Assembly: GCA_965200825.1 (NCBI GenBank)
Contig: OZ241385.1
Location: 2,170,001 to 2,234,000, forward strand
DNA length: 64,000 nucleotides
Direction of reading: 5' to 3'
Origin: Bin80 sp026709335
GTDB taxonomy: Bacteria > Bacteroidota > Rhodothermia > Rhodothermales > Bin80
Position 1 is the stretch's first letter, and each line of letters begins with the position of its first letter. Both the position numbers and the translations under genes were made by a program. Positions 18,763 through 28,591 of this stretch are shown here, piece after piece. The notes under the pieces are model-generated. The model was not told the DNA's origin. It searched no databases and was given only the letters and a program-made list of their open reading frames with translations.

Positions 18763-18979
18763 CTCTGTTTGCCTCACAGCGTCCCCACCGCAATTATCTC
18801 GCTGTTTAGCAATTCCATTGCAGGCGCGACATCACTTCAGATGACATTAGGGTGAGCAATAAGTCGAATCCATGCCCGATTTATTGTGTCTGCGAACCTG
18901 CCTACAGCACTAAAGTTCTCGGAATTTTGTAACACTTTATGTATGAATATAAGTCCCATGGTATTCTCTGTATGAGGAT

Positions 18980-20353
18980 CTATTCAGCCAAATTCCAGGA
19001 GAAATTTGCAAAAGTGTAATACTCTTTTGAATCCAGGAGCCTATCTATGTAGATAGCCAGTTCACGCAAGTGATAATCCCCCCACATGACACTTTCTCCA
19101 CGAGCAATACTCGCACCTTCAGGAATATAATCCCAGCGTCTTGGCCAATGATATACGCTATGCAGGAGCAAGCCCTGATGTTGGGGATCCATACTCAGAT
19201 ATGGCTCATGTAACAGAACAAACGCAATCTTGCGGCCGGCTCTGGTATATTTGCTACCTGCATTTCCCATTATTTTCCCAAAACGTAACAACCCTTGAGC
19301 CGCTATGGCAGCAGCGGAGCTATCTACGGGTTCATGTTCATTGAACGGATCCGCATTACGGTTGGACCAGTCCCCGAGGTCCCTTAAACCCGGGGCACCT
19401 GTATCCCAATAGGGAACTCCGCATTTGGGCGAAGTTTCTATGTAGTAGTCTGCGGTACATTGAAGAATCCTGAGCAATTCATATTCAGTTTCTTTATAAC
19501 CACTTCTGACATGATCCGGAAGCATCTGAAAGAACTCCAGCATCTCGGCATACCCCAAAATAACCCAGGACAGCCCTCTGGTCCATGTGGTAAATGGCGA
19601 ATATCCCTGCTGTGTACTCGGGCATCTGAAAGATCCCGAGCGAACATTGAATATTGCTTCATGAGTAACCCGCCCGGGCACAGCATATCCGTCAGTAGAT
19701 CCGGAAAATGAAACGATGTAGCGGGAGGTCGTACGTATATGAGCAGCTATTCGCTCTAACAAACTATGATGCTGATCCTGTTCGCCCCACAACTCACCTC
19801 CCAACAGATAGGCAATCGCAAGTGCTCGAAGTGATCGGATGGTATCTGCAAAAAGAGAATGGGGGCCATTGAAAGAATAGATATACCCGTAGCCTTCGCC
19901 AAGCTCTGTCCAGCGGTGCGCCTGAACGCTTCCACTGGCCAACAATGCCTGAACATAAAGCCTGCGCTCCCATCTATTAGGGGAAATTCTGCCCTCATCT
20001 ATTTGGCGTAGAAGCGTTCCATATGTACTGGTAACCGTAAACCCGTGATCATGAACACCAAAGTTTGTAAGATGGGGCTGAATATATCTGAAGGTGGAAT
20101 TCCGTGCATAATCCAGGATGATCTTCGAATCAGACGCCTCAGCCTGCAGAAGCATGGATCCGATATGAAATCCCCGTGTCCAATCTGTCCACCCCCTAGC
20201 TGTATAAGAGCCATTACGAGTATATACCAGTGCCTCAGATTTATCAGATTGGGCTGCTTCAATTACTCCCAGCTTCTGATTCGAAACTTCCCACATCTGT
20301 TTAATAGGCCTTCTGAAAGCCTCCAAAGGTATCAATTTACTTGTATCTATCAT
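18980..20353 (-). CDS. Glycoside hydrolase family 88 (unsaturated glucuronyl hydrolase-like)
   Basis: A 457-residue (alpha/alpha)6-barrel enzyme without a signal peptide, so probably cytoplasmic. Family motifs: WTRGFHIG near residue 58, FGVHDHGF near 97-104, TWTRGLSWVI near 264-273, VPYWDTGAPG near 319-328, DSSAAAIAAQG near 350-360 and GESVMWGDYH near 422-431. GH88 enzymes remove the unsaturated uronic acid left by polysaccharide lyases, releasing a keto-uronate. Its start overlaps the end of the metallophosphoesterase gene by 17 bases. Together with the KDPG aldolase and sulfatase farther right, it fits uronate-containing polysaccharide use, although they are not in one locus. Confidence 0.88.
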   Translation of the reverse strand: MIDTSKLIPLEAFRRPIKQMWEVSNQKLGVIEAAQSDKSEALVYTRNGSYTARGWTDWTRGFHIGSMLLQAEASDSKIILDYARNSTFRYIQPHLTNFGVHDHGFTVTSTYGTLLRQIDEGRISPNRWERRLYVQALLASGSVQAHRWTELGEGYGYIYSFNGPHSLFADTIRSLRALAIAYLLGGELWGEQDQHHSLLERIAAHIRTTSRYIVSFSGSTDGYAVPGRVTHEAIFNVRSGSFRCPSTQQGYSPFTTWTRGLSWVILGYAEMLEFFQMLPDHVRSGYKETEYELLRILQCTADYYIETSPKCGVPYWDTGAPGLRDLGDWSNRNADPFNEHEPVDSSAAAIAAQGLLRFGKIMGNAGSKYTRAGRKIAFVLLHEPYLSMDPQHQGLLLHSVYHWPRRWDYIPEGASIARGESVMWGDYHLRELAIYIDRLLDSKEYYTFANFSWNLAE

Positions 20354-21158
20354 ATTTAACCATTGATTGGCATGCTACGGATAACGGGGTACCTTTTACC
20401 TTGAATGTACGAGAATTTCTGTCATAATTATATACATGAATCTCAATACTTTCAGTTTTTTTTTCAATGAGATTCCATGAATTGACTCCCTGTTGTGGGA
20501 CACGCCAGCGATTTGATGTCGCGGTCCCGGCAATGGAGATGAGCAGGCTGGATCCTGAAATATCACAAATCTCGGTATGAGTCAGATGCCAGTGCCCTGC
20601 ACAAACTACATCCACACCACTTTCGATTGCAGCAGTCAGCACTTGCTTCCCATTGCGTGCCGCATCCAAGCCCGAAAATTCTTCGGGAACCGAGAGTGGG
20701 TGATGAACCAATAGGATCTTGAATGTCTCTGGCAACTGCTCTACAAAAAAAGTTCTGATCCGGTCAAGGTGCGATAATGTACAGCGCCCACCTTTGATCG
20801 TAAGCCCATGCGCTGTATTAATCCCCAGCACAGCAAGTCCCGGGATGGAGATTCCTGGCTCAAGCTCCCTGGAAATCATTTTTTTATAGCGCCTCAACGG
20901 ATTGAATAGCCTGAGTTCAGGATGATGCCACCATGCATGAACATCGTGATTGCCCGGAATCACAAGCGATGGCTGCGGAATGGCATCCAGAAATTTACGA
21001 GCTGCCCGGAATTCAGATCTCCTTGCTCGCTGGGACAGATCTCCGGTGACTAGAACCGCATCACATCCATGAGTGTGGAGACAATCCACCAGATCTTGCT
21101 GTATATCTGCCGATACGAGTCGACCAAAATGTGGATCGCTGATGTGCGCAACCCTCAT
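20337..21158 (-). CDS. Metallophosphoesterase (CpdA/3',5'-cAMP phosphodiesterase-like)
   Basis: A 273-residue calcineurin-like phosphoesterase. All five metal motifs are visible: SDPHFG near residues 7-12, TGDLS near 38-42, PGNHDVHAWW near 68-77, LLVHHPLS near 149-156 and CAGHWHLTH near 185-193. These bind a dinuclear metal centre. The class includes cyclic nucleotide phosphodiesterases and phosphatases acting on lipids, and the substrate cannot be read from the sequence. The gene leads into GH88 with a 17-base overlap, suggesting coupled translation. Confidence 0.85.
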   Translation of the reverse strand: MRVAHISDPHFGRLVSADIQQDLVDCLHTHGCDAVLVTGDLSQRARRSEFRAARKFLDAIPQPSLVIPGNHDVHAWWHHPELRLFNPLRRYKKMISRELEPGISIPGLAVLGINTAHGLTIKGGRCTLSHLDRIRTFFVEQLPETFKILLVHHPLSVPEEFSGLDAARNGKQVLTAAIESGVDVVCAGHWHLTHTEICDISGSSLLISIAGTATSNRWRVPQQGVNSWNLIEKKTESIEIHVYNYDRNSRTFKVKGTPLSVACQSMVKYDRYK

Positions 21159-21241
21159 AGGAAATTATGAGTGTTCAAGAGGATTACAATCACATGGAGC
21201 ACTCCTCTCTCTGCATACCATATGATCAGCGAGAGTTTATC

Positions 21242-22498
21242 CTACAGGAGCAGACTGGCTGGATTTTCCAATAACTCTTTCACTGTGGCCATAAACCGAG
21301 CACCGACTGCTCCGTCTACTGCACGATGATCACTCGAAAGCGTGAGTTTCATTCGCTTGCCTGCAACAACTGTAAAATTTTCCACGACTGGCGTATCCCG
21401 TATCGCACCGATGGCAAGAATACAGGCATTCGGAGGATTAATGATTGCCGTAAACGATTCAATCCCGTACATCCCCAAGTTACTGGTCGTGAATGTAGAT
21501 CCTTCCATCTCTGCAGGCGAAAGCTGCTTATCCCGTGCGCGAGTCGCGAGTGACTGAATCTCTTCGGCAATGGCCACTACACTCTTTACGTGGGCATCCC
21601 GTATGACCGGGGTCACCAACCCATCATCGATGGCCACTGCAATCCCGATATCTACATAGTTATATCTTTGGATTATACCGTCTTGTGCCGCATAAGTCAC
21701 ATTTACATCGGGATGTAGAACCAAGGCACTGGCACAGGCTTTAGTTACAAAGTCATTGAACGAAACCTTGGGCCCACCGGTTTTTTCGAGATATATATTG
21801 ACCGCCTTGCGCTGAGCGACCAAGGATGCGACATCCACATCTACACTCAGATAGAAATGAGGAGATGTAAATTTGCTTTCGGAAAGTCTTCGCGCGATAA
21901 CCTTGCGCATTTGAGAAATTCGCACACTTTCAACGGTTCGGTCAACAGGCTCGGGTACGGAAGGGGTTCCCCCTGAAGCTGGTATCCGAACAATTTCCGC
22001 CTGCACATCTCGTTTGATAATTCGCCCTCCCGGACCAGATCCGACCAGATTGGCCAACTCAAGGCCGTGATCGACCGCCATTCTCTTGGCCAACGGGGAT
22101 GCCTTGATTCTCCCGTTGGATGGAGAGGACGGGGACGGTGAAGCAGTCTCTTTTTCTATGACCGGAGTAGCCTCCACAGACTCAGCTGGAGAACCAGTCA
22201 CCAATTTGGTTGCAGTACCATTTGACTCATAAGATGCGAGCATTTCCGAAACATCTTCTCCGGCATCACCAAGTATGGCAATCAGGCCTCCGATCGGAAT
22301 CGGTTCCCCGGCCTTGGCAATTTTCTTCAGAAGTACACCATCATCGTAGGCTTCAACATCCATCACTGCCTTATCTGTCTCCACCTGTGCGATGACATCC
22401 CCTGCCGTAATCTTGTCACCTTCTTCAACAGACCATTCTCTAAGAACACCTTCCTCCATGGTGTCCGTCATTTTGGGCATATCTATCGCAATTGGCAT
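21242..22498 (-). CDS. pdhC: Pyruvate dehydrogenase E2, dihydrolipoamide acetyltransferase
   Basis: A 418-residue E2. The single N-terminal lipoyl domain (residues about 2-77) has the lipoylated Lys in VETDKAVMD. A Ser/Pro-rich linker leads to the peripheral-subunit-binding domain (ASPLAKRMAVDHG, residues about 133-145, GSGPGGRIIKRDV) and the C-terminal catalytic domain with SSDHRAVDG near residues 390-398. It transfers the acetyl group from E1 to CoA and forms the core of the complex. It is the third gene of the pdhA-pdhB-pdhC operon, 27 bases after pdhB. The E3 gene is not in the window. Confidence 0.94.
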   Translation of the reverse strand: MPIAIDMPKMTDTMEEGVLREWSVEEGDKITAGDVIAQVETDKAVMDVEAYDDGVLLKKIAKAGEPIPIGGLIAILGDAGEDVSEMLASYESNGTATKLVTGSPAESVEATPVIEKETASPSPSSPSNGRIKASPLAKRMAVDHGLELANLVGSGPGGRIIKRDVQAEIVRIPASGGTPSVPEPVDRTVESVRISQMRKVIARRLSESKFTSPHFYLSVDVDVASLVAQRKAVNIYLEKTGGPKVSFNDFVTKACASALVLHPDVNVTYAAQDGIIQRYNYVDIGIAVAIDDGLVTPVIRDAHVKSVVAIAEEIQSLATRARDKQLSPAEMEGSTFTTSNLGMYGIESFTAIINPPNACILAIGAIRDTPVVENFTVVAGKRMKLTLSSDHRAVDGAVGARFMATVKELLENPASLLL

Positions 22499-22525
22499 GA
22501 ATCAGTCGAAAACGGTGAAGTAAAA

Positions 22526-23509
22526 TCAGTCAAGATACATGACTTCGCGGCAGGCACGGTATACGTCCTCTGCGCTTGGCAAGTAATATTCAATCAGGTT
22601 TTTAGCATAAGGGGCAGGCGTATCCTTGGCCGTGACGCGCTTAAGTGGGGCATCAAGGTCATCAAATGCCCTCGCCTGAATCTGAAAAGCGATCTCTGAG
22701 GAAACGCTGGCAAACGGATTGCTCTCGTCAACGATGACACATCGGTTGGTCTTCCTTACGGATGCGAGTACAGTTTCCCAATCAAGCGGCCGAATAGTAC
22801 GCGGATCAATGACCTCTGCCGCATAACCGTCGGCTTTCAGCATATCAGCGGCTTCCAGCGCGCGCCAGTAACTCTTGTTATGCCCAATGATGGTCACTGC
22901 ATCTCCCTCACGGGCAACCCGAGCTTTTCCAATCGGAATGATGTAGTCCTCCGCATCAGATACCTCCCCTCGCATTCCATACATGAACTCACTCTCAAGA
23001 AAGACTACAGGATCGTCGTCGCGGATAGCCGATTTGAGGAGGCCCTTTGCATCATCAGGATTCGAAATCGAAATCACCTTTAGTCCAGGAAAGCAACTAT
23101 AGAGAGCTTCCACCGACGTATTATGTGTTGCTGCCAATTGCCCTGCGGCACCATTGGGGCCACGAAAAACGATTGGGAATGAAAATTGGCCACCCGACAT
23201 ATAACGGATTTTGGCTGCATTGTTGATGATCTGATCCATGGCAACAAACGCAAAATTCCATGTCATGAATTCAATGATTGGCCGAAGTCCATCCATGGCT
23301 GCCCCCAAACCAAGGCCCGCAAATCCGTTCTCGCTGATGGGGGTGTCAATGACACGCCGATCTCCGTAGCGGTCACGCATCCCTTCGCTGACCTTGTACG
23401 CACCATTGTATTCGGCGACTTCTTCCCCCATCAGGAATACATCCTCATCCCGGTCCATCTCTTCGACCATTGCAGCGCGAATGGCTTCTCGAAGTTGTAA
23501 CTCTGCCAT
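22526..23509 (-). CDS. pdhB: Pyruvate dehydrogenase E1 component, beta subunit
   Basis: A 327-residue transketolase-like beta subunit. Typical motifs: FLMGEEVAEYNGAYK near residues 26-40, DTPISENGFAGLGLGAA near 56-72, FRGPNGAAGQLAATH near 115-129, and the C-terminal VDESNPFAS and KRVTAKDTPAPYA. With the alpha subunit it forms the thiamine-diphosphate-dependent E1 that decarboxylates pyruvate. It starts three bases after the pdhA stop, so translation is likely coupled. Confidence 0.95.
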   Translation of the reverse strand: MAELQLREAIRAAMVEEMDRDEDVFLMGEEVAEYNGAYKVSEGMRDRYGDRRVIDTPISENGFAGLGLGAAMDGLRPIIEFMTWNFAFVAMDQIINNAAKIRYMSGGQFSFPIVFRGPNGAAGQLAATHNTSVEALYSCFPGLKVISISNPDDAKGLLKSAIRDDDPVVFLESEFMYGMRGEVSDAEDYIIPIGKARVAREGDAVTIIGHNKSYWRALEAADMLKADGYAAEVIDPRTIRPLDWETVLASVRKTNRCVIVDESNPFASVSSEIAFQIQARAFDDLDAPLKRVTAKDTPAPYAKNLIEYYLPSAEDVYRACREVMYLD

Positions 23510-23512
23510 GGT

Positions 23513-24619
23513 TTAATACTTCAGGAAAGGATAATTTTTTTGTGTGTATACATCCTCATAAATTGCTTCCAGAGGTGGAAATGGGCTCTCCTCGGCGAAA
23601 ACGACAGATGCAGCCACCTCTGCTTTCACCTCTTCATCTATGGCATCCATCTCATCATTTTTCATCAGTTGATTCTCCATCACATAGCTCTTGAGTCGAA
23701 GGATCGGATCTTCGTTCTTTTTGGCCTCCAGTTCTTCTTTGGTACGATATTTCCCGGGATCACTCATGGAATGCCCCCTGTAGCGATAGGTCCGAATCTC
23801 TACCAGAGACGGTTCACCCTGACGGGCGAGTTCGACATGATCGCGCATGGCTTGACAGACACTTAAAACATCCATACCATCCACCAGGGATCCTCGCATC
23901 GCATAAGAAATTCCCTGTTTGAACAGATCGGTCTCGGCAGCAGCCCGATCTACCGCTGTTCCCATTGCATACTGGTTGTTCTCAATCACATATACGACGG
24001 GTAGCTTATAGAGGGAGGCCAAGTTCAATGCTTCATGAAAAGAGCCCTGCCATACCGCCCCGTCTCCAAGATAGCATACACACACACCGCCGTCATTTCT
24101 GTACTGATGTGCAAAAGCAATTCCGGTAGCCAAGGGAATGTGGGCGCCGACAATACCATGCCCGCCGAACATCCTCTTCTCCTTACTGAAAAAATGCATG
24201 GATCCTCCTTTTCCTTTTGAGCATCCATCTGCACGTCCGAACAATTCAGCCATGCACTCGTTTGACGACATCCCCAGTGCCAGCGCGAGGCCATGGTCGC
24301 GATATGCTGTAATTGCGGAATCTAGACCGGGCTTTAGGGCATAGACCGAACCGGTTGAAATGGCTTCCTGACCGATATACAAGTGTAAAAAACCACCAAT
24401 CTTCTGCCTGCCGTACATTTGTGCTGATCGCTCCTCAAAGCGGCGCTGCAGAAGCATGTTCCGATAGATATCACCAACATCCGCTACACTCAATCCAAGA
24501 TCTGAATGAGTAAACCGGTCTCCTGGATAATTACGGAAAGTCAACCTAGTCTCAATTGTTTCAAAAGAGGCTTCCGGTCGACCGTTCCCCGAGACCGCGG
24601 GTTTCATCATCAAAGCCAT
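23513..24619 (-). CDS. pdhA: Pyruvate dehydrogenase E1 component, alpha subunit
   Basis: A 368-residue alpha subunit. It carries the thiamine diphosphate motif GDGAVWQGSFHEALNLAS near residues 186-203, where G-D-G is followed by E and N, the AITAYRDHG segment near 83-91, and the phosphorylation-loop-like YRYRGHSMSDP near 283-293. Nearby GRADGCSKGKGGSMHF is also diagnostic. It is the first gene of the operon. Upstream lies a divergent mannosyltransferase gene, leaving about 110 bases for two promoters. The first 40 residues are an extension before the conserved domain, and the exact start is uncertain. Confidence 0.95.
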   Translation of the reverse strand: MALMMKPAVSGNGRPEASFETIETRLTFRNYPGDRFTHSDLGLSVADVGDIYRNMLLQRRFEERSAQMYGRQKIGGFLHLYIGQEAISTGSVYALKPGLDSAITAYRDHGLALALGMSSNECMAELFGRADGCSKGKGGSMHFFSKEKRMFGGHGIVGAHIPLATGIAFAHQYRNDGGVCVCYLGDGAVWQGSFHEALNLASLYKLPVVYVIENNQYAMGTAVDRAAAETDLFKQGISYAMRGSLVDGMDVLSVCQAMRDHVELARQGEPSLVEIRTYRYRGHSMSDPGKYRTKEELEAKKNEDPILRLKSYVMENQLMKNDEMDAIDEEVKAEVAASVVFAEESPFPPLEAIYEDVYTQKNYPFLKY

Positions 24620-24729
24620 ATCACAGGGTTTCCTCTAATATCTGCGTGTGAATTATCAAGTACAACCCATGTGTACCATTTGAACGTGCATCGGATCCCT
24701 AAAGTCGGCATGTTTTTGCACTGAACCCT

Positions 24730-25455
24730 ATGAATCACGCACTCGCCATCATCCCAACCTATAACGAAGCAGAGAATATTGCCGTGGTGCTACGGCGCGT
24801 GATGGAGCAGCCTGTAGACCTGAATGTGCTGGTTGTAGATGACGGATCGCCGGATGGTACAGCCGACATTGTCCGCGATATCCAGTCAAGCTATCCGGGG
24901 CGAATTGAGCTTCTGGAACGCCCCGGGAAGCTAGGACTTGGAACAGCCTACCTCACCGGCTTTGCCCATGCCCTCAAGGATGAGTACGAGATCATCTGCA
25001 ATATGGATGCGGATCTCTCCCATAATCCGGATGACCTGCCAGCCCTGATTAATTCCATACAAACCGATCAATGCGATCTTGCCATCGGATCCCGATATAT
25101 CGACGGAGTCAGGGTGGTAAACTGGCCCCTGAGCCGGCTGATCCTCAGCTATGGAGCAGGATTTTATACACGGATGGCCACCCGCCTTCCTATTCGTGAT
25201 GTCACGGCAGGATTTTTGGTGTACCATCGCCGTGTACTTGAATCTGTAGACCTGCATGCAATCCGCAGTAATGGATATTCATTTCTGATTGAAATGAAGT
25301 ATCGCACTTGGAAGAAAGGCTTTCGCCTCTTCGAAATCCCGATTACTTTTACCGAGCGAACCGAGGGACAGAGCAAAATGAGTCGTGCCATTATTCGGGA
25401 AGCTGCGTTTAAGGTCTGGGAATTACGTCTGCGCTCCATTGTGAAAAAGCTCTGA
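24730..25455 (+). CDS. Polyprenol-phosphate mannosyltransferase (DPM1-like, GT2)
   Basis: A 241-residue GT-A glycosyltransferase of family 2. It has the N-terminal IIPTYNEAENI near residues 7-17, VVDDGSPDGT near 36-45, the metal/donor motif NMDADLSHNP near 90-99 and the DVTAGFLVY/R-S-N-G-Y acceptor region near 155-180. It lacks C-terminal membrane helices, so it is the short dolichol-phosphate mannose synthase type. It probably moves mannose or a related sugar from a nucleotide donor to a polyprenyl phosphate at the inner face of the membrane. It is followed after 35 bases by icd. Confidence 0.88.
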   Translation: MNHALAIIPTYNEAENIAVVLRRVMEQPVDLNVLVVDDGSPDGTADIVRDIQSSYPGRIELLERPGKLGLGTAYLTGFAHALKDEYEIICNMDADLSHNPDDLPALINSIQTDQCDLAIGSRYIDGVRVVNWPLSRLILSYGAGFYTRMATRLPIRDVTAGFLVYHRRVLESVDLHAIRSNGYSFLIEMKYRTWKKGFRLFEIPITFTERTEGQSKMSRAIIREAAFKVWELRLRSIVKKL

Positions 25456-25490
25456 CGATTTAACAGGACTACACATACACAAACTAAATC

Positions 25491-26750
25491 ATGCCTTACA
25501 CACATCTTCGTTCGCCCAAATCCGGCGAACCTATCCTCTTTACCGAGGGAACCCTGCAGGTTCCCGATCATCCCGTCATCCCCTTTATTGAAGGGGATGG
25601 GATTGGTCCTGACATCTGGGCGGCTGCTCGCCATGTACTTGATCATGCTGTTTTACACGCATATGGTCAGCAGCGAAAAATCCACTGGTATGAAATTTAT
25701 GCTGGAGACAAAGCATACCGCACGTTCAATGAATGGCTCCCAGAAGATACCATACAGGCAATTCGGGATTACCGTATCGCAATCAAGGGGCCTTTGACAA
25801 CTCCGGTGGGCGGTGGAATCCGAAGCCTGAATGTCGCGCTGCGTCAGCAACTTGATCTCTACGCGTGCGTCCGACCTACACGCTATTTCGAGGGAGTTCC
25901 TTCACCCGTTCGAAATCCCGAATATGTTGATATGATCATTTTCCGTGAAAATGCGGAGGATATTTACGCAGGAATTGAGTTTGAAAACGGGACGGATGAA
26001 AATGAGAGATTCCTTAATCTGTTCAAAGAATCCTTCCCGGATCTCTTTTCGAAGATTCGTTTTCCCGAAAGTAGCGGGATTGGTATCAAACCGATCTCCG
26101 AACAGGGAACAGGGAGAATCGTACGCGCCGCGATTGAGTATGCGATCACCGAGCGCAAGCCGAGTGTTACCCTTGTCCACAAAGGCAATATCATGAAGTA
26201 TACCGAGGGTGGCTTCAGGGACTGGGGATACAAGGTTGCCGTGGATCAGTTTGGGGCAACTCCGCTGGATGGAGGTCCTTGGCATGTACTACAACGTGAC
26301 GGTCACGAGGTGATCATTAAAGATGTCATCGCGGATGCATTCCTGCAACAAATTCTGACCCGCCCCAAAGAGTACAGCGTCATCACCACCATGAACCTGA
26401 ATGGTGACTATATCTCGGACGCATTGGCCGCACAGGTTGGAGGAATTGGAATCGCACCCGGTGCCAATATCAATTATGATACCGGCTTGGCTCTGTTTGA
26501 GGCAACCCATGGAACCGCACCTAAATATGCCGGACTCGACAAGGTCAACCCGAGCTCTGTATTGCTCTCAGGGGAAATGATGCTTCGACATCTGGGCTGG
26601 GTTGAAGCGGCGAATGCCGTGATTCGAGCCGTTGAAACGACCATTGGGCAAAAACGTGTGACCTATGATTTTCACCGACTCATGGATAGAGCCACACTGT
26701 TGAGCTGCAGCGAATTCGGAAAAGCCCTCGTTGAAAACTTGAATGACTGA
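25491..26750 (+). CDS. icd: Isocitrate dehydrogenase (NADP-dependent)
   Basis: A 419-residue enzyme closely following the E. coli type. Substrate motifs are GGGIRSLNVALRQ near residues 103-115 with the phosphorylatable-type Ser, and FRENAEDIYAGIE near 150-162. The metal motif is NLNGDYISDALAAQVG near 302-317. The NADP determinants are Lys-Tyr in GTAPKYAG near 338-345 and Tyr/Arg in VTYDFHRLM near 388-396. It oxidatively decarboxylates isocitrate to 2-oxoglutarate in the TCA cycle. NADP specificity is inferred from these residues. Confidence 0.96.
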   Translation: MPYTHLRSPKSGEPILFTEGTLQVPDHPVIPFIEGDGIGPDIWAAARHVLDHAVLHAYGQQRKIHWYEIYAGDKAYRTFNEWLPEDTIQAIRDYRIAIKGPLTTPVGGGIRSLNVALRQQLDLYACVRPTRYFEGVPSPVRNPEYVDMIIFRENAEDIYAGIEFENGTDENERFLNLFKESFPDLFSKIRFPESSGIGIKPISEQGTGRIVRAAIEYAITERKPSVTLVHKGNIMKYTEGGFRDWGYKVAVDQFGATPLDGGPWHVLQRDGHEVIIKDVIADAFLQQILTRPKEYSVITTMNLNGDYISDALAAQVGGIGIAPGANINYDTGLALFEATHGTAPKYAGLDKVNPSSVLLSGEMMLRHLGWVEAANAVIRAVETTIGQKRVTYDFHRLMDRATLLSCSEFGKALVENLND

Positions 26751-26897
26751 CGTATTCTGCAACGAAATCCGCCTGGTTGACCCCTTGATGGGATTGCTAT
26801 TGTACTAAACAAGGCATGTCAATCGTTTAGCTCATCATTTTCTGGCACGAACCGCCACTCAAACGCGTTAAAGCACTCTCCATTTCGTCATTATCAC

Positions 26898-27821
26898 ATG
26901 ATTGAAGTTCAAAATCTCAGTAAGTCATACGGCCCTGTCGAGGCTGTACGCTCCATCTCTTTTCAGGTTAATCAAGGAGAGGTGGTCGGTTTTCTGGGGC
27001 CAAACGGTGCCGGAAAATCCACCACCATGAAAGTCATGACCGGTTATCTGCCACCTAATGAGGGAACCGTCTTGGTAGACGGACTGGATATCCGTGAGAA
27101 TGCACTCCCTGTACGTCAGCGAATCGGATACCTGCCGGAGAGCACTCCGCTATACTCCGACATGATTACCTACGACTATCTCGAGTTTGTTGCCGCCATG
27201 CGCGAAATTCCTGCCGGAGACCGCGCCGGACGCATCCGGGCTATGACAAACGCATGCGGGCTCCATGATGTCCTCTCAAAACGGGTAGACGCCCTGTCTA
27301 AAGGATACCGGCAACGGGTTGGACTCGCGCAGGCCATGATCCATGACCCTCCCATTCTGATTTTGGATGAGCCTACCAGCGGATTGGATCCCAATCAGAT
27401 TGTGGAAATCCGTGATCTGATTCGAATGATCGGAAAGGAACGTACGGTTGTCCTATCCACCCACATTCTGTCCGAGGTACAGGCATCCTGTGACCGCGTC
27501 ATCATTATCGACAACGGAGCGCTGGTGGCCGATGGAACGCCCGAAGAACTCCGGTCAGGGCTTTCGGGGGAAGAACAGGTTTCGATTACGCTCCTGGACG
27601 GCGAAGAAGAAGCGGCAGAAATCCTTGGTTCCTGGGAGTTAGCCGAAGTCGTTGAGCATGGCATGGACGATAATGGAGAGAGCTATTTTATGCTCAGCTC
27701 TCCGACAGATATCCGGGCCGAATTGTTTCGACTGGCAGTGAGTCATAACTGGACCCTAACCGGCCTGAACCGCAAAACCAAAAACCTGGAAGATGTCTTC
27801 CGGCAGTTGACCAGCAGTTAA
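26898..27821 (+). CDS. gldA: ABC transporter ATP-binding protein, GldA-like
   Basis: A 307-residue ATPase with Walker A GPNGAGKST near residues 35-43, Q-loop region GYLPESTPLY, the signature LSKGYRQRVG near 133-142, Walker B LILDEPTSGLD near 155-165 and the H-switch LSTHILSE. It heads a four-gene set with a permease, a GldG-like auxiliary protein and a DUF4340 protein. In gliding Bacteroidota, GldA/F/G form an ABC complex, but the same set occurs widely in non-gliding members. A gliding role is therefore not implied. Confidence 0.88.
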   Translation: MIEVQNLSKSYGPVEAVRSISFQVNQGEVVGFLGPNGAGKSTTMKVMTGYLPPNEGTVLVDGLDIRENALPVRQRIGYLPESTPLYSDMITYDYLEFVAAMREIPAGDRAGRIRAMTNACGLHDVLSKRVDALSKGYRQRVGLAQAMIHDPPILILDEPTSGLDPNQIVEIRDLIRMIGKERTVVLSTHILSEVQASCDRVIIIDNGALVADGTPEELRSGLSGEEQVSITLLDGEEEAAEILGSWELAEVVEHGMDDNGESYFMLSSPTDIRAELFRLAVSHNWTLTGLNRKTKNLEDVFRQLTSS

Positions 27822-27864
27822 CCATGGCCGGATCATTTCCGAGTACGTAGATCTCAATTCAATT

Positions 27865-28572
27865 ATGCATCAAACCTGGACTCTTACCAAACGTGAACTG
27901 AGTGCCTATTTTGACGGGCCGGCGGCGTACGTGGTACTATGTGTATTTCTGGCCATTACTGGCTGGTTTTTCAGCAATGCTCTGTTTCTGCAGAATGTAG
28001 CCTCCCTTCGTTCTCTGTTTTCAATTGCTCCCTTCATCTTCCTGTTCTTTATTCCGGCACTGACCATGTCCTCTTTTGCCGAGGAGCGTCGTGCGGGAAC
28101 TCTCGAACTGCTGTTAACATTGCCCGTGCGTGACTGGCAGGTCATTCTCGGAAAACTCCTGTCCGTGGCACTCCTTTTGCTATTGGCCATTGCGCTTACA
28201 TTTGTGTATGCGATCACTCTGGCAGTGCTTGGAGATTTGGACTTGGGGGGAACAGTTGGAGGCTATCTGGGCCTATTTCTTTTGGGTGTGACCTACGGTG
28301 CCATTGGGATTTGGGCCAGTAGCCTGACCCGCAATCAGATTGTTGCATTTATCCTTGGCTTTGCCATCATATTCCTGCTGTTTCTGCTTGACAAGATCAC
28401 AGATTTTGTCCCTGCTCAACTGGGAGTCATCTTGCAATACCTGGGAGCAGATTATCATTTTCAAAATCTGATGCGTGGCGTGATTGATACACGTGATATT
28501 TTATACTACCTGTCGTTGACAGGATTTGCATTTTTACTGACCACCTATACCCTGGCCAAGCGGCCGGAATAG
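27865..28572 (+). CDS. gldF: ABC-2 type permease, GldF-like
   Basis: A 235-residue membrane protein with six predicted hydrophobic segments: near residues 20-40, 55-72, 98-122, 133-150, 160-180 and 210-230. It has the hallmark cytoplasmic loop SFAEERRAGTLELLLTLPV near residues 70-88, shared by ABC-2/NosY-type permeases, where the ATPase couples. It lies 43 bases after gldA and 19 bases before the gldG-like gene. Confidence 0.88.
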   Translation: MHQTWTLTKRELSAYFDGPAAYVVLCVFLAITGWFFSNALFLQNVASLRSLFSIAPFIFLFFIPALTMSSFAEERRAGTLELLLTLPVRDWQVILGKLLSVALLLLLAIALTFVYAITLAVLGDLDLGGTVGGYLGLFLLGVTYGAIGIWASSLTRNQIVAFILGFAIIFLLFLLDKITDFVPAQLGVILQYLGADYHFQNLMRGVIDTRDILYYLSLTGFAFLLTTYTLAKRPE

Positions 28573-28591
28573 ACCTTGTGATTGCTGATCC